Positions 34,671-44,872 of a stretch of 64,000 nucleotides of DNA are shown here, one piece after another (position 1 is the first letter of the stretch; each line of letters starts with the position of its first letter). The DNA comes from Isoetes taiwanensis (taxonomy: Eukaryota; Streptophyta; Lycopodiopsida; Isoetales; Isoetaceae). The notes beneath the pieces were generated by a model. It was not told where the DNA came from, made no database searches, and saw only the letters and a program-made list of their open reading frames with translations. The position numbers and the translations under genes were made by a program. The DNA lies in the NCBI GenBank assembly GCA_021234155.1, contig JAJEKV010000001.1, positions 2,357,927 through 2,421,926 on the forward strand, given 5' to 3'.

Positions 34671-36236
34671 TGTGACGTCCCCTACTCGTGTACGGTGCTC
34701 TCACCGTGATACAAACAGAGTTCTTCCCCACACCAGCTCCATCGCGTCTGAGGGGCCCTCCACATATCATTGCGACCCGTAGCGAGTCCCAAAGTGGGAA
34801 GAGTGAAGGTGTCATTCTACCCTGTCTCCCTCGGGGCCTACCTAGTCATGAGGCGTAAACATACATGTCAGTATTACTGAGAATCCTCCATCCACCCCCG
34901 AGGGGTGGTATATCAACATCTGCATAGGCGATTAATCAAAGACATCACATGGGGGAATCCTACCCAAGGCTGGGACTCAAGGGTGACCGGCGGCTTGGGT
35001 CTCCGTGAGTTCATTGCAGACAGAATTCATGGCAATGGATTTGGCTGGCATAAGAACATGGCATAGGGTTGTCCACTCCATCCGCCCCTCCCCTTGCACA
35101 CTTTGCGAGTAGGCTGAAAAGTGTTGGGACTCCTTCAGAGCCACGGGATGCATAGCCAAAGGGGCTATTCCCTGGGTCTCATCCTCCCGGTTAGATGGGG
35201 CGGTAGGGATCACTCCCTCCAGAGATCTACATCTTGACTCAAGGTGACTAGAGGGGTCCTTTGCCCGACCGAACCCACCGGAAAGTGTACACCACTTCCG
35301 GGTGTCGAGCCCCATGCCTTACCCGCACTGGTAAGCCATTAGACCTAGTCACAATGATCCTCGGTAGGCTTTACACACCCAGGGGATGGCTCGAGTCAAA
35401 CATGAACCTCCTTCTTAGCCGGGCGGCCCCTCCACCCACAACCGTGTGTGTGGCTCTTGTACACAGGCCGAATCTACGATTGTGCTAGAGAGGCTACTCT
35501 AGGAGCATCAACTACAAGCTTTAGGGCCTCTACCCCCCTTCCCAATACAAGGAGTTCCACAGAGATACATCATCCAAATACATCCTGAAAAGAACTAAAG
35601 AACTAGATCTAATCATAGAGTTAGGTTCTTTTGTTTAGTGTCCGAGATCTACGATCTAGATAGTTGCTATGGGCAATTTAATAGTCTAAACCTACTGATT
35701 CTATGACTAGAAGACGGTTTAAGCTATTAAATTGACCAAATACCTGATCCTTGAGTGGCTCCTCCTGACCTGAGTTCAACCATCCCACCGAAATGGCGGG
35801 TCTGGGGAACCGATGGTGCAATTAAAGCTTGCCGTTCAGGGAGGCGGTTTTGGCTCCTGGGGCAGCCAAAACTGAGCTCTAAAACCCTAAGGACGAAAAA
35901 CTAGCAAGCTAGGGTTTTCCTACCCTAAATAGACATGGGGTTTAGGCTAGGGTTTCCAATTACCCAATTTGGCATGTGGGATAATTGGAAAGGCCCCACT
36001 TGCCTTTAATGGCTAGGTGGCAAAATATGCCAACATGGAAAGGTGTGCCCTCATTAATGTGCACATGTGCACATTAATAATATATGAACACTCCTAGCAA
36101 GTTGCCCCTAGGGCTACTTACCTTGCTATCCGTTGGCGTACACGTCGGTCGAAAGTGGCGCGGTAATGCGGCGTGGCCGGCGATGACAAAGATATCGCCC
36201 CTGGGACCGTGATAATCGCGGCTGGAACGCGTCACA
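34671..36236 (-). repeat. 3' LTR of the chromovirus
   Basis: Plus strand begins TGTGACGTCCCC and ends ACGCGTCACA, so the ends are inverted TGTGACG/CGTCACA. The same ~1.56-kb sequence recurs at 46806-48364 in the same orientation. Shared landmarks include GGTATATCAACATCTGCATA, the 26-bp palindrome at 36053-36078, and TCCGTTGGCGTACACGTCGG. Confidence 0.9.
36053..36078. repeat. Perfect 26-bp palindrome in the LTR (copy 1)
   Basis: Two 13-base arms, ATTAATGTGCACA and its reverse complement, meet without a spacer. The same palindrome is unchanged in the other LTR at 48190-48215 although neighbouring LTR sequence has diverged by indels. It could be a dimeric protein-binding site or a cruciform. 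Confidence 0.9.
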
Positions 36237-36250
36237 TTCTCCCCACCTTG
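36237..36250 (-). promoter_or_regulatory. Polypurine tract
   Basis: On the minus strand CAAGGTGGGGAGAA lies directly before the LTR start TGTGACGCG. This is the expected place for plus-strand DNA priming in LTR retroelements. Confidence 0.75.
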
Positions 36251-37091
36251 AAATGATGCTGTCCGCAGCATCGTGGGTCTCCCCACCTTGGGATCTTCCT
36301 AACCTGCAACCTGCAATCAACGTGATGCCTACAATATAATATTTATACATTTATCACGATTACCCTAAGGTAATTACTTTTAGAACATTATTACGTCATT
36401 ATATTATGGAATACTTATCAATTCATAACACCATTAACAAGTTATTCACTATCTTAAGTTAGACAAAATTTCAACATTTCATATCTATAATTATTGTCCG
36501 AGGTACTCTTCATTCCTTGTAACACATTCCAACAAAACTTGTGTTGCAAGTCTTACGTCTCGACCTCCTTGCCCTCGAGGCTTCTCTCGCCTGCGTGTCG
36601 ACACTACGTTAGTACCGTTTTAATTATTTAATAAATTTTGGTTATATGGTGACCAACCCACCTATCTACATGAATGCATGGCTAATCTCCCGGCGTAGGA
36701 AGAGGATGAATCTTCCATAATGGCCGTGGAGACAGCGCCTATATGCCTATATGCCGCTCATGCCTACACCTCTAGTTGCCCAGCGTGGAGGATATCCTTC
36801 TCGCGTGGGGGGCGTGAAGGATGGATTCCTCCTATCAAAGCATATATGGGGCTAAAGGTGCTTTCCCTATCAATGCATTCCTTAATGACCTCTTTTCTCT
36901 CGAGGTCGCCTCCTTCCGTGGGAGACTGAAGTAGACTTTCTAATCTACCTTCCACTGCCCATGGCGAACGCGGTCATGCCTACATTGACATTACACCACG
37001 CCCTAGAGATCACCATAGTGGTCTCATCATTGGTAACAACGCATGCGACCCATACCAAGCATAGGTTGCATGCGATTAATCTATACAAGAA
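36251..37091. other. Spacer between integrase gene and polypurine tract
   Basis: AT-rich in 36320-36530 and GC-richer from 36540. It has no recognised gene. A second polypurine-like word, CCAAGGTGGGGAGACC on minus, occurs at 36277-36292, repeating the tract at 36237-36250. Confidence 0.45.
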
Positions 37092-38400
37092 TTAACCTAC
37101 ACAATTCGACATGCGAAATGATTTCTTGGAGATGACCTTGCCGTCCCATTGCTCCATAACCGTGGGTACTTTTGCTTTTACTAAATCCTTCTTAAGTACC
37201 CACGTCGCGTCTTCCACTGGCAAGTGCTTCCATTTGACCAAGTATTGGAGGAACTCCGACCTCCTTGTCTTCTTGAAAGCTTTATCAAGAATCATTTCTG
37301 GAACTATTTCCAGCTGCTCCTCCGTCATTTCCAACAACGTTGGAGTGTCCAAGACTTCGTCTGGATTTGGAGTATGCTTCTTCAACAAACTCACGTGGAA
37401 GACCTTATGAATCTTTAGGTGTGCTGGCAAATCCAACTTGTAGGATTGATTACCTACTCTCTTGATTATTCTGAAGGGTCCAGCCCACCTTGGAGCAAGC
37501 TTCTTGCAATTGCCAATCCTGAGCTTCGCCTGCTTCACCTTTATCTTGAGCCATACATCATCTCCAACTTTGAACTCTCTGACTGTTCGATGCTTGTCGG
37601 CGATGCTCTTCTGACGACTTCTTGCTGCTAGCAGATAACCTCGAACTTCTTCCACGAGCTGCTGCATATCGGCCAACATCTGCTGCGAAACTTCTACTTT
37701 TGACACGGGGTTGTGCCAAGTGTCTGGAGTTAGGCACTGATAGCCATAATTGATCATAAATGGCGACATTTGGGACGATTCCTGCTTGGTGCTATTGTAT
37801 GCAAACTCCACCAAGTGAATAAATTCTTCCCACATACTTTGCTTATTCCAGACATAGTTTCTTAGCATGTCTTCTAAGATCCTGTTGGTCCGCTCCGTCT
37901 GGCCATCCGTCTGAGGATGATACGTCGTGCTCATGGATAGCTTGGTCTGAATCGTCGCGAAGAGGTCTTGCCAAAAGGCACTCATGAACTTCGATCCCCT
38001 CTTTTGAGATAATCTCCCTTGGCATGCCATGAAGCCTGAAGATCTCTTTGGTGAAGAGCTTTGCTGTATCCATAGCTGTATCTGTGGTCCTGCAAGGCAC
38101 AAAATGTGCCATCTTCGACAACTTGTCGACCACTACCATCAAGGCATCCTTGCCTCTCATTTGCTCTTAAGGAGTCCTGTGATGAAATCCATGCCGATGA
38201 CCTCCCACTTAGCGCTTTGGCACGCAGCTAATGGCTCTAATGCCCCCTCGAATTTGAAGCTGCTCCGCCGTCTGGCTGGCATAGTCGACATTCCTTGATG
38301 TAGCGAGCTATTTGCTTCTTCATTCCCGGCCAATAATAAATGGCTGCAAGACTTTGAAATATGTTTTCATGAATCCCGCGATGGCCAGCTATTGGGCTGT
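37092..38400 (-). pseudogene. Integrase with C-terminal chromodomain
   Basis: The Ty3/gypsy integrase is read in two overlapping frames. The zinc-binding region is at about 38390-38270 (YYWPGMKKQIARYIKECRLC). The core follows, with [16 protein letters not shown] (first aspartate), [20 protein letters not shown] (the final glutamate region) and FAYNSTKQESSQMSPFMINY. The C-terminal part has GPFRIIKRVGNQSYKLDLP and a chromodomain: LQYLVKWKHLPVEDATWVLK. Chromodomains steer insertion to chromatin. The position after KWK is H-L rather than an aromatic residue, so the classical methyl-lysine cage looks incomplete, as in the plant CR-type class. A frameshift near 38000 splits the core. It inserts element DNA into chromosomes. 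Confidence 0.9.
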
Positions 38401-38952
38401 TGCAGCGTGTCATGGAGGATCAACTTCCTTACACCGATGATTCGCACGCGCAACTTGTTCTTATGGTATAACGGGTTGCCTTCCTTCTTATAATGCTTGA
38501 AGGCCTCCCGCTCTTTATCCGTTCTAGCCTCCTTAGAGAGGCTTGCCCATACTTCCCTCGAAATCCACATCCGTTGGCAAGGACTCTTCAATCTTCTTGC
38601 CAAAGTCATTTGAGAGCGTCGAAATTGGCGTTGCAATGCACTCTAGTTGTCGGGGGATGCCTTGAAAGCGCATCTGCTACCACATTGAGCTTCCCGCTTG
38701 TAGACTATATCAAGTCATATTCTTGAGGAACTCCATCCATCTCCTCCGCCTCATTGAGGTGTGGTTGCGTGAATACATATTGGAGGCTCGATGGTGGGTG
38801 TCCAATTGGAACTTCCTTCCCAAGAGGTAGTGCCTCCATATTCTTAACATGCGACAACTGCAAAGCAATTCCTGATCGTCGCGTTGGGTAGCGGCCTCTC
38901 GGCGTCGTTCATCTTTTACGGAATCATACGCTACCACACGCTCTTCTTGCAT
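38367..38952 (-). pseudogene. RNase H domain
   Basis: The minus-strand frame from 38952 shows the retroelement RNase H: VVAYDSVKDERRREAATQRD, then DQELLCSCRMLRIWRHYLLG, then RKFQLDTHHRA. This domain degrades the RNA strand of RNA-DNA hybrids during reverse transcription. Frameshifts near 38710 break it. The frame at 38636-38367 continues the connection to integrase. Confidence 0.82.
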
Positions 38953-39199
38953 AAGCCTTTGCGACCGTAGCTATCTTACCGCATCATTTGCTACAAGCTT
39001 ATCCTTCTCCGGGTCCGGCAAGGGTCAAGGCGAGGTCGCCGCCGAGCTTCTTTCAACAATTCAAACCCCTTTTGGGCTTTCTTGTGCCAATGCTCTACCC
39101 GGTCTTTCACCTTCTGCCCTCGTTAGGTGCGTTAACGGGGCTGCTATCTTAGCAAAGTTCTTCCGCGAACTTCCCAGCGGTACCTGCTAGACCGAGAAA

Positions 39200-40230
39200 A
39201 CTTCGACCTCGTGCACATTCTTGGCCACCGGCCAATTGAATTCTTGCTTCAATCTTGGCGGGGTCCGTCGAGATGCCTTCACGCCGAGATCACATGACCA
39301 AGGTATTCCATCTTCTCATTGCGGTGGCACCCGACAACTTGGCGCATAACCGGTGCCTCTTCAACTTCTCTAGCACCCTTCTCAAGTGTTGCATCGTGTT
39401 CTTCAAGGGATGCGCTATACACCAAAATGTCATCAAAGAAAACAATCACAAAGGTGTCCGGGAACTCCTCAAGATATCGCTCATGAGCCCTCATGAACGT
39501 TATGGGGGCATTTGATAAGCGAAAAGGCATCACCGTGAACTCATAATGCCCATACAAGCGTCCGAAGGCGGTCTTGTGGATATCCTCCTCCTTTATCCGT
39601 ATCGATGATAACCCAACCTTAAGTCGATTTTGGAGAAGATCTTTGCTCCTTGAAGGCGATCCATCAAGTCGTCGATCTTGGAAGCGCATACTTGTTCTTA
39701 ATGGTGTGCTTATTCAACTGCCTCGTAGTCTATGCACATCCTCAAAGATCCATCCTTCTTCTTGACAAAATGGAATGGGCGCTCCAAACGGCGAGACACT
39801 AGGTCTAATGAAACCTAGGTCGAGCAGCTCCCGCAAATTGCTTCTTCATTTCAGGCAACTCCTGCGTTGTCATTCTATATGGAGCCTTGCTTGTAGGCTT
39901 TGTTCCTGTTCGAAAAGCTATCTCGCTTTTCGACTCCCCTATAAGGAGGGAGCTACTTGATCTCATCTCGGGAAGAGATCGTGAACTCCGTGATCAACTT
40001 AGCTATTTGCCTCGACAACTTGGCGAGCATCTTGTCTTCTTTGCTTCCTTCCGATTCCGGCTCACTAATCTCAAGCTTGAAGATGTATGCCACTTGCTCA
40101 CTCTTGATGCACTTGAACAGTCGTTTAGAAGACATACACTGCATGATGGGAACAACTTCTTTACCTGTTATCTCAATGATCTTGCCGTCGGTCTTTGGGA
40201 AGGTCACCTTCCGCTTCCACAATCAATAAT
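39200..40230 (-). pseudogene. Reverse transcriptase, frameshifted
   Basis: The catalytic centre lies at about 39400-39480 with FVIVFFDDILVYSASLEEHD (an FxDD variant of the YxDD motif). It is preceded by IKEEDIHKTAFGRLYGHYEF and TVMPFRLSNAPITFM, and followed by KMEYLGHVISA. The segment at 40222-39953 (KVTFPKTDGKIIEITGKEVV) is the spacer between protease and RT. The N-terminal RT portion (about 39950-39700) is scattered over frames. The enzyme would copy element RNA; this copy cannot encode it in one frame. Confidence 0.85.
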
Positions 40231-40348
40231 GGCCCCTGCTGGTCCAAGGTACTCCATACCTATTATCAAGTCATATTTGCCGATGCCCATTACCTCTGCC
40301 CCCATCTGGATCTTAATCCATGGCAAGTCGATGTCAAAGTTGATTCTT

Positions 40349-40858
40349 TTACCGCCGCCCGCGCCTTCTCGCTCCACTTGCTAAGACAACGGGCCTTGGC
40401 TTTGACTTTAATGGTTTCAACTTCAACATTTGAACCATTCTGGGAGATGCAAAGTTATGGCTACTTCCCGAATCTATCAGGACTATAAATGACTTGGCCT
40501 TGGCCTTTCCCACTGTGGAAATTACTTTATACTGGCTTTCTGCTTGCTCTGTATCTATTGCGGCAAAGATATGACACTCACCCTGAATGTAGTCGCGGGC
40601 CTCCTCGCCGTCGTCGTCAGACAGAGTGTCCCAATCTCCCAACTCTCTGCTAGCGCCGCACTCATGATATATGGGCGGCGCACTGGCCCCTATGGCTTTG
40701 TTGGAAACACCAAGCAAAGCCGCTTTTCTATGCACTCCCGTCTCTTTTCCTTGGGCATGGCTGCGAAGGATCGCCTTTGCTTTGGAGTAGTTTGACCCTT
40801 CTGTTTGTCTTTGAAGGACACCTGCTTCTTCTCCTGCTTTGTTTCCCTTGATTGCCAC
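40349..40858 (-). pseudogene. Aspartic protease region
   Basis: The minus-strand frame contains SFIVLIDSGSSHNFASPRMV with the catalytic DSG at about 40467-40475, followed by MLKLKPLKSKPRPVVLASG. This is the retropepsin-type protease that processes the polyprotein. The upstream part of the frame (YHECGASRELGDWDTLSDDD) is a linker from gag. No zinc knuckle was found between gag and protease in this copy, perhaps lost to frame damage. Confidence 0.85.
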
Positions 40859-40920
40859 TATATGGGGCTCTAGCTGGTCCCGGGCTGGGCTGTCCTCGCT
40901 AAAAGCGCTGTGCCTTGCCT

Positions 40921-42345
40921 TTATCTTGGTAATATCTGTTTGTTATCGCTATTACGAGGTCCTCGTCCTTGCAAGCTTATTGCCTTGGACTCTGCTTCCG
41001 ATCTTGTTCTAGGGTTTATTGCCCTTACAAACTTAAGGATCTCCTCATTCAGACCTTCAATGTAGCTTTCCTTTGCATGCTTCTCACCTAACTTTGGCAC
41101 ATCTGACCTTAGCCTCATAAATTCCTCCGTGTATTTCTGTACTGACTTGTTGCCTTGCTGCAACCTGTAGAACTGCTGCATCATACTGGACTTGTGCTCT
41201 CTTGGAACGTAATCATTAGAGGAAAAATGAGATCACATTTTGTCCCATTAAGGGATGCTTAAAATGCCATGTCGACTTTTTAAACCGTCAATAAGAGAAG
41301 AGCTCCAAAGATATCTCATTCCAAATTATGTGGCGACTGTAATTAATTAATGCAACAACTAACTTCAATAGTATCATTTTTCATTATAACTTTTGATCTA
41401 GAACTCCGATTCAAAAACTTTGTGTAGCAATGGGTTCGTCTTCACAAGATCTATCTAGTGATAACCCATTCATACATCTTTTACGATATAAATATATAAG
41501 AAATAAGCAAAAAATCATATTTTTTTAAGGTTAACGCATATGACCATATTGAAATATATCATAACCATATATCATTGGAAAGATCTTTTCATTCCTCATC
41601 TAATGCAACAAACGCCGCAAAATTTTGACAAGTGGATCAAAAGTTATGGGGAAAAAACAACAGCAATGAAGTTGTTGGTGCTGCATTAATTGCAGTTAAT
41701 AGTGGGTAGCCATTCCATTGGAGGACTCTTATGGGGATGAAATGAGATCTCAAATTTCCTCTAATGGGCGCTTGAAGGCTTTAGCAAACTTCTTGAACCT
41801 GCAAGCATCCCTGCTTAAGCCATGAGCCTTGGCATAGCCCTTCCACCAAATGCGTGCTGCTCCCTTCAGGTTCGCTGTTGCCACCCTGCCTTTATCCTTA
41901 TCCTTCATACCATAGGCATTGCCGTATTCGCTCATCTCGTCAAGCCAAGCCTCTGCCTCCATGCCTGACCTGTTCTCGCCTGAGAATTGCTCGAGCTTCC
42001 TGGCCTTCCAAACATTTCCCAATGCAGAGTCTACTTTCTTCTGGTAGTCAGAGGTTCTTGTGTCCCTTTGTCGTCCCTCCGGGTGGTTCCTCTGCCTTTC
42101 GTCTGCTCGGACTTGGTTCTGCTCTTCTTCTTCCTCAGAATCGGAGTCTGAATCTGAGCTTGAGTCGGAGGAGTCCGAGCTGGGGGACCTTCCTCTCTTG
42201 CTCCTCTTCTTGTCTCTACCTGTTCTCCGAGCTGATGCTTGCGGCAGTTGAGCGTTACCCACCGAACCTGTTCACAGCAGGCTAGCAAGGCCTTTATCTG
42301 CTCGAGGTCCGTCCTCATTTGCGATATTTTTCTTCTTAGGGTCAT
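40921..42345 (-). pseudogene. Gag capsid-like protein, interrupted by a MITE
   Basis: An ATG at 42345 opens MTLRRKISQMRTDLEQIKAL, a coiled coil. After a frame slip near 42255 come a basic and serine/acidic stretch (RSPSSDSSDSSSDSDSDSEE) and the retrotransposon gag domain: AEAWLDEMSEYGNAYGMKDK, then ANLKGAARIWWKGYAKAHGL. At about 41764 a 556-bp insert breaks the domain. It resumes at 41200 with DYVPREHKSSMMQQFYRLQQ, SVQKYTEEFMRLRSDVPKLG and YIEGLNEEILKFVRAINPRT. Gag forms the particle in which reverse transcription occurs. Confidence 0.85.
41209..41764. mobile_element. 556-bp foldback MITE in gag
   Basis: The left end ATTAGAGGAAAAATGAGATC is mirrored at the right by GATCTCAAATTTCCTCTAAT (minus: ATTAGAGGAAATTTGAGATC). 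The inverted match extends to about 35 bases. A second, inner inverted pair is present: TAACTTTTGATCTAGAAC (41387) and GGATCAAAAGTTATGGGG (41635). It splits the gag frame, so it inserted after the retroelement was coding. It has no open frame of note. Target duplication unclear. Confidence 0.78.
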
Positions 42346-42628
42346 TTGTCCAAATTCTTCAAAGCGTGTTCCTTGCCGGGCGTGGCCTGGGCGGGCTCTG
42401 TTCCCCTGTAAGTTCCCGCAGTTGTCGTTCTCCTGCGCTTAGGCCTCTAGCTGCATACACAAGTGGTTCATATCTACATGGTTAGTTTTCCTTGCTTTCT
42501 TGCATTATTTATGTTTGTTGGCATGGTTGAGGGGACACAAAATATATCAACAAAACATTTATAGTGCAAGAGAATGTTATATTTATATTTTATATTACAC
42601 TAATACAAGAACTTGCAACTACTGCTAA
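42346..42628 (-). other. Spacer upstream of gag
   Basis: Between the unknown accessory gene and the gag ATG. On the minus strand the part next to gag is open (PGHARQGTRFEEFGQ), so gag may start further up. The rest (42480-42620) is AT-rich, and may hold the 3' end signal of the accessory gene. Confidence 0.4.
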
Positions 42629-44180
42629 TCATTTCTGTTGATGTCGGTAAGATGGATTATCCTCCAGGAACTTTTTCACTTGGGCTGTTCCCACTGAATG
42701 GCCCAAGTTCCTAAGGACATTGGCTGGAGATCCACCTTGTAATGCCCTTGCCAAATCTTCTATTCTGCGGTGGGAGGTATAAGCTGCTGTCACTGACAGT
42801 CTTGCCTGCCGCCTGTAAGGTATGGCGAAGTCGAAGACGTCGAGTGCTACCGCTCTTTTCACCAGGATTGCATACTCGGTGTTAAAGGGGTAGCCGTGCA
42901 TGCCGGCAAATCCCGAGAGTGCAATCAGCGGCGATACTCCTTCCTGCGCCTCTGGGGGGTGAACTTGCGGTGGATAACCGCTATTCTTCCATCCATCGCG
43001 GCAATGGCGTGGTAATAGCGTGAGTGACTGGGTTGCGAGGCGGGTCCTCGCCACCTCGCATCCAGCTCAGGTATGCAGCTCGAAATCATCAACCTCCACC
43101 GTGGTGAGCTCCCCGTAGTCTCTCGACCGCTGAAGCCCTCCCCGAGGTCGGTCGCTGTCCTATCCCAGGGAGGTGCTGCTTGGCGAGCTTGCCGTTAGGA
43201 TGTTTGAGGCTCCATAGCGATCCCCATCCGCTCTCTGAGAGCAAGGAACTCTTCCTCCGCCGGGTAGCTTGTTCTCCGGCCTTATGCGCCTCCATAATGC
43301 GGGCCTGATGTTGTCAAGCTTGATGCTCTTAAACTCTCCCGCAAAGTGTTCTGCCTCCCTACTTGGAGGGGAAGTCGTGTTCCTGACGGCGAAGTCGCCC
43401 AGTCCGCTTCCAGTTGGTGCAAAGAACTCTTCAGTCGGTGCTCCCTTTCCCACGCACCAGGAGGTTTTGAATGTCGCTTAGGAGCGTAAACTCCTCACCT
43501 TCGGCGATAATGGGAGCTAGGCTTGTGATGCGCCCGGGGGTGGTGGCGACTGACGAGAGTCTCGCCACTTCTTTCGGGTCTTGCCCCCCGCCTACGCTTG
43601 TCGCCGCTCCTCTCACAGTCGAAAGCTCGACATCGCCTTCCTCCTCCTCGACTCTGCTCATCCGGAGTCTTCTTCCTTCCCTTCCCGCCCCCTGCTCATC
43701 TTTGTGAGGAGTCGTTGTTCTGCAAGCTACGGCTAATGGGTCCACGCCATGGGGGGAATGGAGGTTTCCCCACGGTGTTCTCGCACGGTGGGTGAGAAAG
43801 ATTGCCAGGCGGTGTTGAAAGAGAAGTACTTGGTCCCGGCCACGTTAGGACCATTGGCTCGGTGTCGCGGTCGCTTTGTTTGTGAGGTATTTGGCGATGT
43901 TCGGACATCGCCTAATGCCGCCAAGTAGCGGAGGGGCTTTCTAGGAACAAAATATCCTACACAAGGGGAGTTGCACTAGCTACCGGTTCTACCCTAGCTT
44001 GGAACTTCCGATCAAGACTCTACTATAAGCCGGGTCGCGTGCAAGGTTGCTTGGGCGCCTACCTCCTTCCCTCAAGATCCGGAAGATTTGGTCGACGTCG
44101 GCCTCGAAAGATGATGGCCGGGCTTGCACCATCTCCTCGGAAATCGGTTGCCATTGATTAATTGCGTAAGAGGGTAACAA
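42629..44180 (-). pseudogene. Unknown accessory gene 2 of the chromovirus, in several frames
   Basis: About 1.5 kb of GC-rich, coding-like minus-strand sequence lies between a TATA box (44267-44274) and gag. The first block reads MVQARPSSFEADVDQIFRIL; the likely ATG is near 44131, because the upstream codon at 44180 is TTG. Later blocks in shifted frames read GPNVAGTKYFSFNTAWQSFS, EEFTLLSDIQNLLVRGKG, FKSIKLDNIRPALWRRIRPE, and at the end GYPFNTEYAILVKRAVALDV, RRIEDLARALQGGSPANVLR and a C-terminus KKFLEDNPSYRHQQK. I do not recognise any family; a histone fold is not apparent. It shares promoter architecture with the H3-like gene next to it, so the two are probably expressed together. Frameshifts or introns prevent a single reading. 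Confidence 0.55.
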
Positions 44181-44266
44181 ACGGTTGCAAGAGCCTCGGG
44201 AGTTGGGAAATCGGGCTAGAAGGGCAGGAGCAGATTTGTAGGGTGCTATCCGAGAAGTGACTCGTC

Positions 44267-44274
44267 TATTTATA
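44267..44274 (-). promoter_or_regulatory. TATA box of accessory gene 2
   Basis: TATAAATA on the minus strand, in the ten-base context CTATAAATAG that is identical to the one upstream of the H3-like gene (46243-46250). It lies roughly 90-140 bases upstream of the candidate starts. Confidence 0.6.
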
Positions 44275-44460
44275 GAAAAGGGGAAACCCTAATTTTGGAT
44301 GACTTGAAAATTTCTTAGGATTGGGTAATTCTAACTTATCTGAGGTCAAAATAGGAGTTTGAGGACTATAGGAGATGCTTGAGTAAGGCTAGGTTACCTA
44401 AAAGATGCTATCAAAAGAGGTTGAAGGTGACTTTGACAAGTCCTCGTGAAGAATTGGTAA

Positions 44461-44530
44461 GAGGTCTCACGACTTTTGCCTCGCTTCAAAACTAACTTTT
44501 TGTTTTGCGACCGGTGCTGAAATGTGAGAC
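44461..44530. promoter_or_regulatory. GTCTCAC/GTGAGAC-bounded element, copy 3
   Basis: About 70 bases opening GAGGTCTCACGACTTTTGCC and closing GAAATGTGAGAC, with AACTAACTTTTTGTTTTGCG between. Three related copies are at 44661-44728, 46352-46420 and 46538-46614. The bounding words are inverted repeats of each other. It lies upstream of the accessory gene 2 TATA box. Confidence 0.72.
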
Positions 44531-44660
44531 ATCGATCTCATTTCAATCAAAGATGTCCAACTTGGGTAAACTAATGGTGTAAGGGTGATGGGCTCATCAA
44601 ATTAGGGCGGAATCGACCCCTTATTTGGTCAATTTGGAGCTGTTTTGGTCAAGCTTGGGC

Positions 44661-44728
44661 GAGGTCTCACAAACTTAGCCGCTTCAATCCTAACTTTTTG
44701 TTTTCTGACGAGGGCTTAGTGTGAGACA
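44661..44728. promoter_or_regulatory. GTCTCAC/GTGAGAC-bounded element, copy 4
   Basis: GAGGTCTCACAAACTTAGCC, then CCTAACTTTTTGTTTTCTGA, closing GTGTGAGACATC. It lies 200 bases from copy 3, close to the 186-base spacing of copies 1 and 2. Confidence 0.72.
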
Positions 44729-44872
44729 TCATGTCCGCGGCTCCCAAATGTCCTATTTCACCAAATAAAAGCTAAAACTTATTAATTTGCTCTAATTACC
44801 CAAGTTTATGTCATCAAGGTACACAAAATTGCTCTATATTACAAAATTTTTAATTATTTACAACAAAAGTTT

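Noticed and set aside
41854-42285. 143-codon plus-strand frame.
   Set aside because: Antisense shadow of gag.
42629-43054. Peptide starting MARTRLATQS, which looks like a second histone tail (MART..., QLAT...).
   Set aside because: The codon at 43054 is GTG, not ATG. The lysines are missing, and no histone fold follows.
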